Shown here: positions 19,582 to 27,703 of the stretch, in pieces
Position numbering within the stretch: position 1 is the first letter of the stretch
How the letters are laid out: each line of letters begins with the position of its first letter
Origin: Prado023 sp963818445
Lineage (GTDB): Bacteria > Actinomycetota > Actinomycetes > S36-B12 > CAIYMF01
NCBI GenBank assembly: GCA_963818445.1
Contig: CAWFSG010000003.1
Location: 51,149-115,148, forward strand
Length of the DNA: 64,000 bases
Direction: 5' to 3'
Program-made: the position numbers and the translations under genes
Notes under the pieces: model-generated
What the model was told of the DNA's origin: nothing
Databases searched by the model: none
What the model saw: the letters and a program-made list of their open reading frames with translations, nothing else

Positions 19582-20359
19582 TGAGACGACCCTGGCACTT
19601 GCTGCTCTCGGTGAGGACATCCCCGCCGACGAGTCCGCGCACCTGCACTCGTGTGCGCAGTGCACTTCGGACCTCGCCGAGTTGATCGAGGTCGTGACCC
19701 TGGGCCGCGAGGCCCCCAGTGAGCTGCCCGAGGTGCCCGATCATGTCTGGGCCGGGATTCGCCAGGACCTGGCCCTGACCGCGGCACCCGACGGGTCCGA
19801 CGCGCGCTCGAACGTGCGCACTCTGCCGCAACCGGCGGCAACGCCCTCGACTCCCGATGCCGGAGCAGGCGACAGCAATGTCGTCCCGCTCGATCGGCAG
19901 CGACGCCGTGGTCCGCTGTGGGGCGTGGCCGCAGTCGCTGCGGCCGCCGGCGCACTCGTCGGCGGAGCCGTGGTGTGGTCGGCCGTCGATCGTGGCAGCG
20001 GCAGCACCGGGGGCTCCAACGAGCAGTTCGTCGCCCAGGCGGTCCTCCAGCCCCTCACCGAGACCGTGTCGTCCCCGGGGGAGGCAACCGTCCTCGACAG
20101 TCCCGATGGCGAGGTGGTGCGCGTCGACGCACGCTCCCTTCCCGCCAACGATGGGTTCTACGAGGTGTGGCTGCTCGATGCCGACGCCACGAAGCTCGTC
20201 GCCCTGGGCGCCCTGCCCGCGGGCTCCATCGGCACGTTCACGGTCCCCCCGGGCCTCTCGATCGCCGACTACCCCGTGGTGGACATCTCCCTGGAGACCT
20301 ACGACGGCGACCCGAGCCACTCGAAGAACTCCCTGATGCGGGGCGAGCTCAAGGCCTGA
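19568..20359 (+). CDS. RskA-like anti-sigma factor (zinc-binding, single-pass membrane)
   Basis: 263 residues. An N-terminal ZAS-type domain has H-x3-C-x2-C in HLHSCAQCTSDLA; one transmembrane helix (LWGVAAVAAAAGALVGGAVV, about residues 118-140); and an extracytoplasmic RskA C-terminal domain (SPGEATVLDSPDGEVVRVDA, NDGFYEVWLLDADATKLVAL, LSIADYPVVDISLE). It overlaps the sigma gene by 14 nt, indicating coupled translation. In the known system the anti-sigma factor is released by regulated proteolysis after an extracytoplasmic redox signal. No protease is encoded here. Confidence 0.88.
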   Translation: MSHCDETTLALAALGEDIPADESAHLHSCAQCTSDLAELIEVVTLGREAPSELPEVPDHVWAGIRQDLALTAAPDGSDARSNVRTLPQPAATPSTPDAGAGDSNVVPLDRQRRRGPLWGVAAVAAAAGALVGGAVVWSAVDRGSGSTGGSNEQFVAQAVLQPLTETVSSPGEATVLDSPDGEVVRVDARSLPANDGFYEVWLLDADATKLVALGALPAGSIGTFTVPPGLSIADYPVVDISLETYDGDPSHSKNSLMRGELKA

Positions 20360-20367
20360 GGTACGGG

Positions 20368-20598
20368 CTACCGACGACGGAACCGCTGCTGGGCAGCCTG
20401 CTTCGACACGCCGTACAGGGTGCCGATCTCACCCCAGGTGGCCCCTGCGGATCGCGCCTCGGCGACGGTCGACTGCTCGAGCTTCTCCAGCGACTCGCGA
20501 GCCCGACGAACAGCTGAGAGTCGGGCCATCGGATCAGGGACGTCGCTCAACGCCGCCAGGGCCCTGGCGAATCGCCGTGAGGGCGCAGTGTCAGCCAC
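20368..20598 (-). CDS. small helix-turn-helix protein
   Basis: 76 residues. The C-terminal segment GATWGEIGTLYGVSKQAAQQ with a terminal RFRRR is a clear helix-turn-helix of the type found in short actinobacterial DNA-binding proteins; the N-terminal half is a charged helix (VRRARESLEKLEQSTVAEAR). Start is probably GTG 20598 (VADTAPSRRF); GTG 20622 would add eight residues. It converges with rskA. A perfect palindrome lies in the divergent gap upstream and could be its operator, which is inference. Confidence 0.7.
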   Translation of the reverse strand: MADTAPSRRFARALAALSDVPDPMARLSAVRRARESLEKLEQSTVAEARSAGATWGEIGTLYGVSKQAAQQRFRRR

Positions 20599-20653
20599 GA
20601 CACGATCGTAGTGCCCCCACACCGAACTTGCAGATCCGTCCGGTCAAGGCTAC

Positions 20654-20671
20654 ATTGACGAAATCGTCAAT
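20654..20671. promoter_or_regulatory. perfect 18-bp palindrome between divergent HTH and microprotein genes
   Basis: ATTGACGAAATCGTCAAT reads the same on both strands (8-bp arms, 2-nt centre). It contains a -35-like TTGACG and is followed by a second TTGACA at 20678. It lies in the 170-nt gap between the HTH gene (starting at 20598, minus) and a short ORF (20769, plus). Best reading: a dimeric repressor site controlling one or both genes. Confidence 0.6.
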
Positions 20672-20768
20672 ATCGAATTGACACGACACACCGGGGGCGG
20701 GGGTCTCCGTGCGTCGTCCCGCGTGCCGCGCAGGCCACCACCGCGCGGCCCCGCCACTGGAGGTCCCC

Positions 20769-20879
20769 ATGCTGAGTTCCCTGATGAACTGGTTGCGTTC
20801 GCCGAGCAGCCGTCCGAAGACGGACATCCTCGACGTGCTCTCGCGGCCTGAACCGGAAGCCCCTCAGCACCAGATGTGA
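20769..20879 (+). CDS. predicted 36-residue microprotein
   Basis: A short ORF (MLSSLMNWLRSPSSRPKTDI... ending HQM) with an excellent ribosome-binding site: GGAGG at 20759-20763, five bases before ATG. It has an amphipathic hydrophobic start (LSSLMNWLRS) and an acidic, Pro-rich end. It sits behind the 18-bp palindrome. The RBS and promoter-like context are the main support; no family is recognised and the function is unknown. Confidence 0.45.
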   Translation: MLSSLMNWLRSPSSRPKTDILDVLSRPEPEAPQHQM

Positions 20880-20919
20880 CCGGGCAGCCCTGCTGTGGGC
20901 ATCGCCTAGTCTGACGCCC

Positions 20920-21636
20920 ATGCCCGCTGCCCTCTCACTCGCCCCCGGCCTCTGGCGCGTGCCCACCGTGCCGTGGGACCTCATCAACTCGTTCCTCGTC
21001 CGAGCCGAGGACGGATCGGTCACCCTGGTCGACACCGGGCTGAAGACTGCACCCTCGCGCATCGTCGCTGCGCTGGCGGAGATCGGCTCCGGTCCCAGCG
21101 ACGTGACCACCATCGTCCTGACCCACGCCCACGCCGACCACGCGGGCGGCGCAGCCGACCTGGCGCGCCGGACCGGCCGCGGGATCACGGTGCATCACGA
21201 CGATGCCGAGTACGTCCGGACCGGGAAGGCTCCCCCGCGCGACACGTCATTGCGCCTGGGCCGGCTGATCATGCGCACGCCCGGCACGGATCCCGCACCG
21301 GTGGCGCGGACCATGTCCGACGGCGAGCTGCTGGACGGCAGCTCCCTGCGCGTGCACCACACCCCGGGGCACACGCCGGGGCACTGCTCCCTGCTGCACG
21401 AGCCCTCGGGGACGCTCATCACCGGGGATGCCATCTGGAACATGCGCTCACGGCGCACGTGGCCGGTCCTGGCCTTCTGCACCAATGCGGTCCTGACCGA
21501 GCAGACCGCTGCCACCCTGGGCGAGCTCGAGTACACGACGGCGGCGTTCACGCACGGCCCCGAGATCCGGGGCACGGGTCGGGAGGCGATCCGCGAGTTC
21601 CTGGCGCACCCCAGGGCCTTCGGCCCGGGGTTGTAG
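20920..21636 (+). CDS. MBL-fold metallo-hydrolase
   Basis: 238 residues of the metallo-beta-lactamase superfamily. The zinc motif is THAHADHAGG (H-x-H-x-D-H), with further ligands in HHTPGHTPGHCSLL and TGDAIW and a late His in AAFTHGPEI. No signal peptide, so a cytosolic hydrolase of the glyoxalase-II/lactonase-like group. ATG 20920 has TAGTCT seven bases upstream (leaderless). A strong hairpin terminator separates it from the convergent fasciclin gene. Substrate unknown. Confidence 0.88.
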   Translation: MPAALSLAPGLWRVPTVPWDLINSFLVRAEDGSVTLVDTGLKTAPSRIVAALAEIGSGPSDVTTIVLTHAHADHAGGAADLARRTGRGITVHHDDAEYVRTGKAPPRDTSLRLGRLIMRTPGTDPAPVARTMSDGELLDGSSLRVHHTPGHTPGHCSLLHEPSGTLITGDAIWNMRSRRTWPVLAFCTNAVLTEQTAATLGELEYTTAAFTHGPEIRGTGREAIREFLAHPRAFGPGL

Positions 21637-21657
21637 CCGCTCGGGCGCACCACACGC

Positions 21658-21696
21658 AGGAGCCCCGCTCCGATCGTGGGATCGGGCGGGGCTCCT
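21658..21696. terminator. bidirectional hairpin terminator between MBL and fasciclin genes
   Basis: AGGAGCCCCGC pairs with GCGGGGCTCCT (21658-21668, 21686-21696), and the inner bases CCGATC/GATCGG extend it to a 17-bp stem with one bulged T and a GTGG tetraloop. Its position between converging genes supports use on both strands. Confidence 0.8.
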
Positions 21697-21712
21697 GTAT
21701 GTGTCAGTGGGT

Positions 21713-22348
21713 TCAGCTCTCCTTGGGGTCCAGGTCGATCGGGCGCAGGACCCGGTCGATGCCGTGGGCGATCTGCACGTTGCCCTTGTTGATGTCGACC
21801 GCATTCACGCGCGGGTTGCGCGAGTTGCCGTCACGGTCCTTCAGGCGGATGCCGCCGTCAACCACGTTGACCCGGAAGTAGCCACCCTTGAGCGCGGTGA
21901 AGAGGAACGCGTCGTCGGAGGCCAGCGCAGCCTTGGAGTCAACGGTGGCGCCGGGGACCACGTGGTAGAGCAGCACGGTCTCGACGAGGTCGATCCCGCC
22001 CAGGCCAGCAACAGCTGCGAACGTCTTCTTCTCGGTGCTCGGCTTCGTGCCCGTCAGGTCCTTGACCAGGGTCTGGAAGGCCTTGTCGTTCGGGATGAAG
22101 GCGGTCAGTGCGACGTCACCCTTGGTGAGGGCACCGACGGCCGAGTCAGGCTTGGCCTGCAGCACAGCCAGCACCGCAGCGGTCACGATGTCGTAGTCGT
22201 TCCAGTTCTTGTCGAACTTCGGGGTGGAGGCGGTGAGCACGGCGGCCAGCGACTTGTTGCCGTCCGCCGCGGAGGCGGCGGGAGCCATGGCCCCGGCGGC
22301 CAGGGCGACAGCGGACGCGGCGGCGATTCCAGCGGCGATCTTGCGCAT
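21713..22348 (-). CDS. secreted fasciclin-domain protein
   Basis: 211 residues: a Sec signal peptide (MRKIAAGIAAASAVALAAGA, cleavage near ASAADG), then one fasciclin (FAS1) domain with DIVTAAVLAVLQA, the H1-type motif VALTAFIPNDKAFQTLVKDL, the conserved VLLYHVVPG, and the H2 segment VQIAHGIDRVL. FAS1 proteins are extracellular adhesion or matrix proteins; in Mycobacterium tuberculosis MPT70 and MPT83 are FAS1 proteins of the SigK regulon. Here a SigK-like sigma factor lies 2 kb away. RBS AGGAGAA precedes ATG 22348. Confidence 0.9.
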   Translation of the reverse strand: MRKIAAGIAAASAVALAAGAMAPAASAADGNKSLAAVLTASTPKFDKNWNDYDIVTAAVLAVLQAKPDSAVGALTKGDVALTAFIPNDKAFQTLVKDLTGTKPSTEKKTFAAVAGLGGIDLVETVLLYHVVPGATVDSKAALASDDAFLFTALKGGYFRVNVVDGGIRLKDRDGNSRNPRVNAVDINKGNVQIAHGIDRVLRPIDLDPKES

Positions 22349-22397
22349 GATGTTCTCCTGATGGGGGTGGGGCCCGACCTGTTCGAGCTCTCATCCC

Positions 22398-22430
22398 CTA
22401 CTTCTCCCGGAACCCTACGAACGGATGCAC
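22398..22430 (-). promoter_or_regulatory. possible SigK-type promoter of the fasciclin gene
   Basis: On the minus strand GTGCATCCG (22430-22422) is identical to the nine bases forming the -35 region of the candidate sigK promoter (18847-18855). The -10 region is weaker: GAAGTAG (22404-22398) in place of CGAATAG, and the spacing is one base longer. Low-confidence match. Confidence 0.3.
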
Positions 22431-22484
22431 AAGTTCCGCAGAATCTTCGCGCAAGTTCTGGAAGGGCCTCCCACGCGCCCGGGA

Positions 22485-23858
22485 TCACCCGATCCATACC
22501 GCTTTGATGTTGGCGAACTCGCGGATCCCGTGGCCGCTGAGCTCCCGGCCGTAGCCTGAGCGCTTGGTCCCGCCGAACGGCAGGTCGTTGTAGGAGATCG
22601 TCATGCCGTTGATCGTGACCACCCCCGAGTCCAGGTCGCGGATGAACCGGTCCTGCTCGTCGGCGTCATTGGTCCAGGCGTTGGAGCCAAGGCCGTAGTT
22701 GGTGCCGTTGCCCAGCTCGATGGCCTCATCGATCGAGTCCACGCGGTAGAGCCCGGCGACCGGGCCGAAGACCTCCTCGGCATACATGGCCATGTCCGGG
22801 GTCATGTCGGCCACGACCGTGGGCTCGTAGAACCAGCCCGGCCCGTCGAGCGCCCTACCGCCACACAGGATCGAGGCCCCCTTCGCCCGGGCGTCGGAGA
22901 CCATCACCTCGACATCGCGGCGCCCGGACTCGGTCGCCAGCGGACCGACGTCGGTCGCGTCCTCCATCGGGTCGCCGACCACCAGACCGGCCATCCGCGC
23001 GACGAACGCCTGCGCGAACTGGTCGAACACGTCGGTGTGCACGATGAAGCGCTTGGCTGCGATGCAGGACTGGCCGTTGTTCTGGCAGCGCGCGGTCACG
23101 GCCACCTCCGCGGCGCGCTCCACGTCGGCCGAGGGCATCACGATGAACGGGTCGGACCCGCCGAGCTCCATGACGGTCTTCTTGATCTCGTCGCCGCAGA
23201 TCGCGGCCACCGACTGCCCGGCGGGCTCCGATCCGGTGAGCGTGGCTGCGCGCACGCGCGGGTCGCGCAGGACGGGCTCGACCTCGCGGGCGCCGATCAG
23301 CAGGGTCGTGAAGCACCCCGGGGGGAAGCCCGCGCGCCGGTAGAGGTCCTCGAGGTACACGGCGCACTGCGGCACGTTGGACGCGTGCTTGAGCAGCCCC
23401 ACGTTGCCGGCCATCAGGGCCGGGGCGGCGAACCGGACCACCTGCCAGAGCGGGAAGTTCCACGGCATCACCGCCAGCACCACGCCGAGGGGGGCGTAGC
23501 GGGCGTAGGCCTGGCTGGCGCCCACGGCCGCCGGGTCGACCGGCTCGTCGGCCAGCAGTCGCTCGGCATTGTCGGCATACCAGCGCATCCCCTTCGCGCA
23601 CTTGGCTGCCTCGGCGCGGGCGGACTTCAGGGTCTTGCCCATCTCGAGGGTCATGATCCGTGCGATGGACTCGTTGTCCTCGTCGAGCAGGTCGGCAGCT
23701 CGGTGCATGAGCGCAGCGCGCTCGGCGAAGGAGGTCGTGCGCCAGGTCTGGAACGTGGCGTGGGCGGTGGCGATCGCGTCCTGGACCTGGGCGCTGGTGT
23801 GCGCCTCGAACGTCCTGACGATCTCACCGGTTGCGGGGTTCTGGGTTGCGATGGCCAT
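22485..23858 (-). CDS. NAD(P)-dependent succinate-semialdehyde dehydrogenase-like aldehyde dehydrogenase
   Basis: 457 residues of the ALDH superfamily. Motifs: VLAVMPWNFPLWQVVRFAAP, the catalytic Glu in MELGGSDPF, the catalytic Cys in NNGQSCIAAKRF, and EEVFGPVAGLY near the end, with PFGGTKRSGYGRELSGHG at the C-terminus. The beginning ATQNPATGEIVRTFEAH and the overall pattern match succinate-semialdehyde dehydrogenases of the GabD2/Sad type. It would oxidise succinate semialdehyde to succinate; no GABA transaminase gene is adjacent. ATG 23858 is chosen; an ATG at 23867 is also possible. Confidence 0.9.
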   Translation of the reverse strand: MAIATQNPATGEIVRTFEAHTSAQVQDAIATAHATFQTWRTTSFAERAALMHRAADLLDEDNESIARIMTLEMGKTLKSARAEAAKCAKGMRWYADNAERLLADEPVDPAAVGASQAYARYAPLGVVLAVMPWNFPLWQVVRFAAPALMAGNVGLLKHASNVPQCAVYLEDLYRRAGFPPGCFTTLLIGAREVEPVLRDPRVRAATLTGSEPAGQSVAAICGDEIKKTVMELGGSDPFIVMPSADVERAAEVAVTARCQNNGQSCIAAKRFIVHTDVFDQFAQAFVARMAGLVVGDPMEDATDVGPLATESGRRDVEVMVSDARAKGASILCGGRALDGPGWFYEPTVVADMTPDMAMYAEEVFGPVAGLYRVDSIDEAIELGNGTNYGLGSNAWTNDADEQDRFIRDLDSGVVTINGMTISYNDLPFGGTKRSGYGRELSGHGIREFANIKAVWIG

Positions 23859-23952
23859 GGGCGCCATCGTGGCATCCCGCCCGGGGGTCCCGCTGGTCGG
23901 CCGGGGCTCAGAGTGGGCGCGAACCGGCCACCGAGCCCCGGGGGGCGGGTGG

Positions 23953-24510
23953 TCAGACCTCCTGGCGACGCCAGAGCGACATGCGCACCGCATCCGTGGC
24001 GCGGGGACGCAGGATCCCGTCCGGCCACAGGGTGTCCTCGTCGGAGTCGATCGCGCGCAGGTCGGCCGTGGCCATTCGCGCTGCGGTGAGGTCGGCCCCG
24101 CACAGCACGGCGCCGCGCAGGGTGGCGGCCTCCAGGGTCACTCGGCGCAGGTCGGCCCCGGTGAGATCGGCATCCTGGAGGTCGGCGCCGAACATGTTGG
24201 CGCCCACGAGGACAGCACCCGTGAGGTCGGCATGGCGCAGGCAGGCCCCGGACAGGTCAGCCGAGCTCAGGTCGGCCCCACGCAGGAAGGACCCCTGCAG
24301 GTCGGCGCGCACCATGCGCGTCCCGACGAAGGAGGCCCGCGTGGCCCGGGCGCCGCTGAGGACGGCCTGGCGGAGGTTGGCGGCGTCGAAGCGCGTCCCG
24401 GTCAGGTCCGCACCGGAGAGATCGGCGCGGACCAGGCGGTAGCCGGAGAGGTCGGCCCCGGCAAGGGGCCGGTCAGTGGAGGTGGTGCGTGTGGGCCAGG
24501 GGATCGGCAT
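23953..24510 (-). CDS. pentapeptide repeat protein
   Basis: 185 residues, of which about 30-160 are A(D/N)LxX repeats (LAGADLSGYRLVRADLSGAD, LQGSFLRGADLSSADLSGAC and similar). These fold as a right-handed quadrilateral beta-helix. The C-terminal tail (TDAVRMSLWRRQEV) is unrelated. Family members range from gyrase-protecting DNA mimics to scaffold proteins; nothing here decides between them. No fluoroquinolone-resistance context. Confidence 0.88.
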   Translation of the reverse strand: MPIPWPTRTTSTDRPLAGADLSGYRLVRADLSGADLTGTRFDAANLRQAVLSGARATRASFVGTRMVRADLQGSFLRGADLSSADLSGACLRHADLTGAVLVGANMFGADLQDADLTGADLRRVTLEAATLRGAVLCGADLTAARMATADLRAIDSDEDTLWPDGILRPRATDAVRMSLWRRQEV

Positions 24511-24645
24511 GACCCCAGCGTGGGCCCCCAGGATGGCCGGACCTCAGCGCCGGCACGTCGCACGTCCATCGTCGAGGTGAACATCGCCCGAACCGCGGCG
24601 GGGCGCGCGAGGCCCAGCACCGGCGCGCCGCTCACATCGGCACGC

Positions 24646-24918
24646 TCAGAACCAGGCCTTCCGCTCCACCATGTAGGTCTGGTAGAACTCCGGGTCCGTC
24701 TTCGTGAGGTAGATGATCCCCTCGATCAGGCCGATGATCGAGCCGATCCCGCAGGTCAGGACCGTGATCACGATCCTGATGATCCCGCCGGAGGTGTCAC
24801 CGAGGATGAACCGGTGGATCCCCAGGCCGCCGAAGAGGATGCCCATGACACCGCACAGGATCTTCTTGGAGTTCACGTCGGCGGGAAGGCCGGGCTGCTG
24901 GGCGTAGGGGTTGGACAT
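24646..24918 (-). CDS. TM2 domain membrane protein
   Basis: 90 residues with the TM2 pattern: KKILCGVMGILFGGLGIHRF, then LGDTSGGIIRIVITVLTCGI and IIGLIEGIIYLTKTD, i.e. two transmembrane helices joined by a short loop with the conserved G-x-H-R-F. GGAGG precedes ATG 24918. Function of the family in bacteria is not established. Confidence 0.88.
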   Translation of the reverse strand: MSNPYAQQPGLPADVNSKKILCGVMGILFGGLGIHRFILGDTSGGIIRIVITVLTCGIGSIIGLIEGIIYLTKTDPEFYQTYMVERKAWF

Positions 24919-24983
24919 GGGTCCTCCTTGGTCGGCTCCCTCAGCCTACGGGTCTGAATGGGGCGCGGTGTTGAATGGCCCCC

Positions 24984-26211
24984 ATGACGCCGGCCCCCTT
25001 CCACTTCCAGGTGGGCGCGCGGCATGGGATGGCCCGCGCTGGGGTGATCACGACCCCGCACGGGCAGATCCGCACCCCGGCGTTCATCCCGGTCGGGACC
25101 AAGGCCACGGTCAAGGCGGTGCTCCCAGAGGCGACGAGCGCGCTGGGCGCTCAAGCCGTCCTGGCCAACGCCTACCACCTCTACCTGCAGCCCGGGGCCG
25201 ACCTCGTCGATGCCGCTGGTGGTCTCGGGGCCTTCATGAACTGGCCCGGTCCCACGTTCACCGACTCCGGCGGCTTCCAGGTGATGAGCCTCGGGGCGGG
25301 GTTCAAGAAGGTGTTGGCGATGCAGGTCGACACCGTGACCGCCGACGACGTGATCGCCCCCGGGAAGGACCGGCTGGCCCATGTCGACGACGAGGGCGTG
25401 TCCTTCGTGTCCCACATCAACGGCTCGCGGCACCGGTTCACCCCGGAGTCGAGCATGCTCGTGCAGCACCAGCTCGGTGCCGACATCATGTTCGCCTTCG
25501 ACGAGTGCACGACGCTGATGAACACCCGCGGGTACCAGGAACGCTCAGTGGACCGGACCGCTGCGTGGGCCCGACGGTGCGTCACCGCCCACCAGCAGCT
25601 GACCGCGGAACGCGCGCACCGGCCGTACCAGGCGCTGTTCGGGGTCGTGCAGGGAGCTCAGTTCGAGGACCTTCGCCGCGCGGCCGCACGCGACCTGGGC
25701 GCCCTGGAGTTCGATGGGTTCGGGATCGGTGGGGCGCTGGAGAAGGACCAGCTGGAGACGATCGTCCGATGGGTGTGCGAGGAGCTGCCCGAGGACCGGC
25801 CACGCCACCTGCTGGGCATCGGCGAGCCGGACGACCTCTTCGCCGGCGTGGCTGCCGGGGCCGACACCTTCGACTGCGTGATGCCCTCACGGGTCGCGCG
25901 CAACGGGGCGATCCTGTCGCGCGACGGCCGGTACAACGTCGTCACCGCGGCCAACCGGCGCGCGTTCGAGCCCCTCGACCCCGAGTGCCCCTGCTACACC
26001 TGCACGAACTACACGCGTGCCTACCTGCATCACCTGTCCAAGGCCGATGAGATGGCCGGGCACACCCTGGCCACGATCCACAACGTGCACTTCCTCGTGG
26101 ACCTGGTCGACCGGATGCGCGCCGCACTGCGAGTCCGGGGACTTCGACGGGTTCCGGATCGAGTTCCTCGGCCGGTACTACGCGCGGCGACGCCGGCCCG
26201 CCGCGCCCTGA
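24984..26211 (+). CDS. tgt: queuine/preQ1 tRNA-ribosyltransferase (tgt; frameshifted near 3' end)
   Basis: About 409 residues when joined. Exchanges guanine at position 34 of GUN-anticodon tRNAs for a 7-deazaguanine. Motifs: TPAFIPVGTKATVKAV, FTDSGGFQVMSL (base-binding Asp), FGVVQGAQFEDLR, FDGFGIGGALEK, the nucleophile region DTFDCVMPSRVARNG, and the zinc site CPCYTC with LHHL. An extra C at about 26130 breaks the frame: removing it gives RAALESGDFDGFRIEFLGRYYARRRR to the stop at 26211. TTGAAT lies seven bases before ATG 24984. A queuosine-precursor transporter follows two genes later, implying salvage rather than synthesis. Confidence 0.95.
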
Positions 26212-26280
26212 TCCGGTGGGGCCCTGCGCACCGGCGGGGACCACAGTGGCAGGATTGAGCCGATCTCAGGAGGTACAGAG

Positions 26281-26736
26281 ATGGAACTCGTGACCACTCT
26301 CCAGGCGTCAGAGCCGGCGATCCTGGATGAGGCCTTCTCCAGCTTGGAGCAGTTGCACGTCCACCACTACGAGACGGCCGGCGAGAGGTTCACGCGCACC
26401 GCCCTCGACGACCTGTTCACCCTGGTCGTGACCGCGATCGAGCACCGGGACCTCGCCGGGGTCATCCAGTTCGCCGAGGGGATCGCCGAGCAGCGATTCA
26501 CGTCCGGCTTCGACATCTCCGAGGTGCAGACCGCCTTCAACTCGCTCGAGACGGCCATGTGGCGTCTGGTGGTGGCCACCGAGCCCCCGGCGGACCTGCC
26601 CGAGGCGGTCGGGTTGCTGAGCACCGTGTTCGGGGTCGCCAAGGACGCCCTGGCGCGGCGCTACGTCTCCTTGGCCTCGCAGAAGCGGGTCCCGTCCCTG
26701 GACCTGTCCGCCCTGTTCGGGGGGACGATCTCCTGA
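26281..26736 (+). CDS. RsbRD N-terminal-like sensor domain protein
   Basis: 151 residues, mostly helical: HHYETAGERFTRTALDDLFT, FAEGIAEQRFTSGFDISEVQ, FNSLETAMWRLVV. The R-x2-G-FDISE motif and helix pattern resemble the globin-like N-terminal domain of RsbR/RsbRD (co-antagonists of the general stress kinase RsbT), here without the STAS domain. RBS CAGGAGG precedes ATG 26281. It sits between tgt and the transporter but is unlikely to be part of queuosine metabolism. A sensory role is inferred from the fold only. Confidence 0.65.
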   Translation: MELVTTLQASEPAILDEAFSSLEQLHVHHYETAGERFTRTALDDLFTLVVTAIEHRDLAGVIQFAEGIAEQRFTSGFDISEVQTAFNSLETAMWRLVVATEPPADLPEAVGLLSTVFGVAKDALARRYVSLASQKRVPSLDLSALFGGTIS

Positions 26737-26748
26737 GCGCGGCCGGCA

Positions 26749-27519
26749 TCACACCGGAAGCGCAGCGGGGTCCTTCTCGACGGGCAGCCCGTAGGTCGGC
26801 TCGCGGCGCTTGACCGCGGCGATCACCCGGTAGGTGATCGGCATGACCAGGACCTCGACGGCCACCTTGTAGAGGTACCCGGTGATGACGTAGTTCACGA
26901 ACGTCCAGCCCGTGATCACGCCGTAGAACGCGATCGTGCAGAACACCAGCGTGTCGGCGAACTCCCCCACCGCCGTGGACCCGATCAATCGTGCCCACAG
27001 CTTCGACTCGAGCGTCCGGGCCTTGATCCGCACCAACACCCAGGCGTTGAGCATCTGCCCGACGAGGAACCCGCACAGGCTGGCCAGGACGATGCGGGGC
27101 ACGAACCCGAGGACGGCCTCGAAGGCGTCCTGGTTCGGCCAGTCGTCAGCGGGCGGGGCCTGCTGCACGAGCCAGAACGTCCCCGCGGCCAGGGCGGACA
27201 TCCCGAACGCCAACCAGATCGCCCGCCTCGTCGCCCGCCAGCCGTAGACCTCGGACAGGACGTCGCCGACCACGTAGACCAGGGGGAACAGGAACGCGCC
27301 GCCATCGGTGATGAGCGGGCCGGCGGCGATCAGCTTCGTCGCACCGATGTTGGAGATGAGCAGGAGGCCCACGAAGACCGCCACCACCGTGGCGTAGTGC
27401 CCGGAGGTGAGGGCATAGGCCGCAGCGGGCCGCGCGGTCACCCCGGCGTCGGGGGTCTCCCCTCCGGGCGTGGAACCACCGGGCGTGGAACCGCCAGGGG
27501 TGGAACGCGCGCTGCTCAT
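26749..27519 (-). CDS. queuosine precursor transporter (YhhQ/VUT family)
   Basis: 256 residues, about six transmembrane helices: YATVVAVFVGLLLISNIGAT, LITDGGAFLFPLVYVVGDVL with SEVYGWRATRRAIW, FVPRIVLASLCGFLVGQMLN, GSTAVGEFADTLVFCTIAFY. These are the hallmark blocks of the YhhQ/DUF165 family, which imports preQ0 or preQ1. The N-terminus has a short STPGG repeat from a 15-bp DNA repeat. TTCAAT lies eight bases before ATG 27519. Convergent with the RsbRD-like gene and close to tgt. Confidence 0.88.
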   Translation of the reverse strand: MSSARSTPGGSTPGGSTPGGETPDAGVTARPAAAYALTSGHYATVVAVFVGLLLISNIGATKLIAAGPLITDGGAFLFPLVYVVGDVLSEVYGWRATRRAIWLAFGMSALAAGTFWLVQQAPPADDWPNQDAFEAVLGFVPRIVLASLCGFLVGQMLNAWVLVRIKARTLESKLWARLIGSTAVGEFADTLVFCTIAFYGVITGWTFVNYVITGYLYKVAVEVLVMPITYRVIAAVKRREPTYGLPVEKDPAALPV

Positions 27520-27564
27520 GGAGCCGCATTGAACCACCGCCGCGACGGGCGCCCCAAACCGTCC

Positions 27565-27648
27565 GGGATCGTGTCGGGTTGGCTGGCCGCAACACGGGAT
27601 CGTGTCGGGTCTCAGGGAACGCGATCCACTCAGACCCGACGCGATCAG
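27565..27648. promoter_or_regulatory. repeated operator-like element between divergent transporter genes
   Basis: GGGATCGTGTCGGGT occurs twice directly (27565-27579 and 27596-27610). A third, inverted copy AGACCCGACGCGATC (27632-27646) pairs with the second over 14 of 15 positions. The spacing between direct copies is 31 nt. The position between the divergent precursor transporter and MMPL genes suits a regulator-binding site. The rest of the 184-nt gap shows nothing else. Confidence 0.45.
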
Positions 27649-27703
27649 GGCAGCGGCCCCGCCCCGCGTGGCTCTCGCACCCCGTGAGGACGACACTTGA
27701 CGT

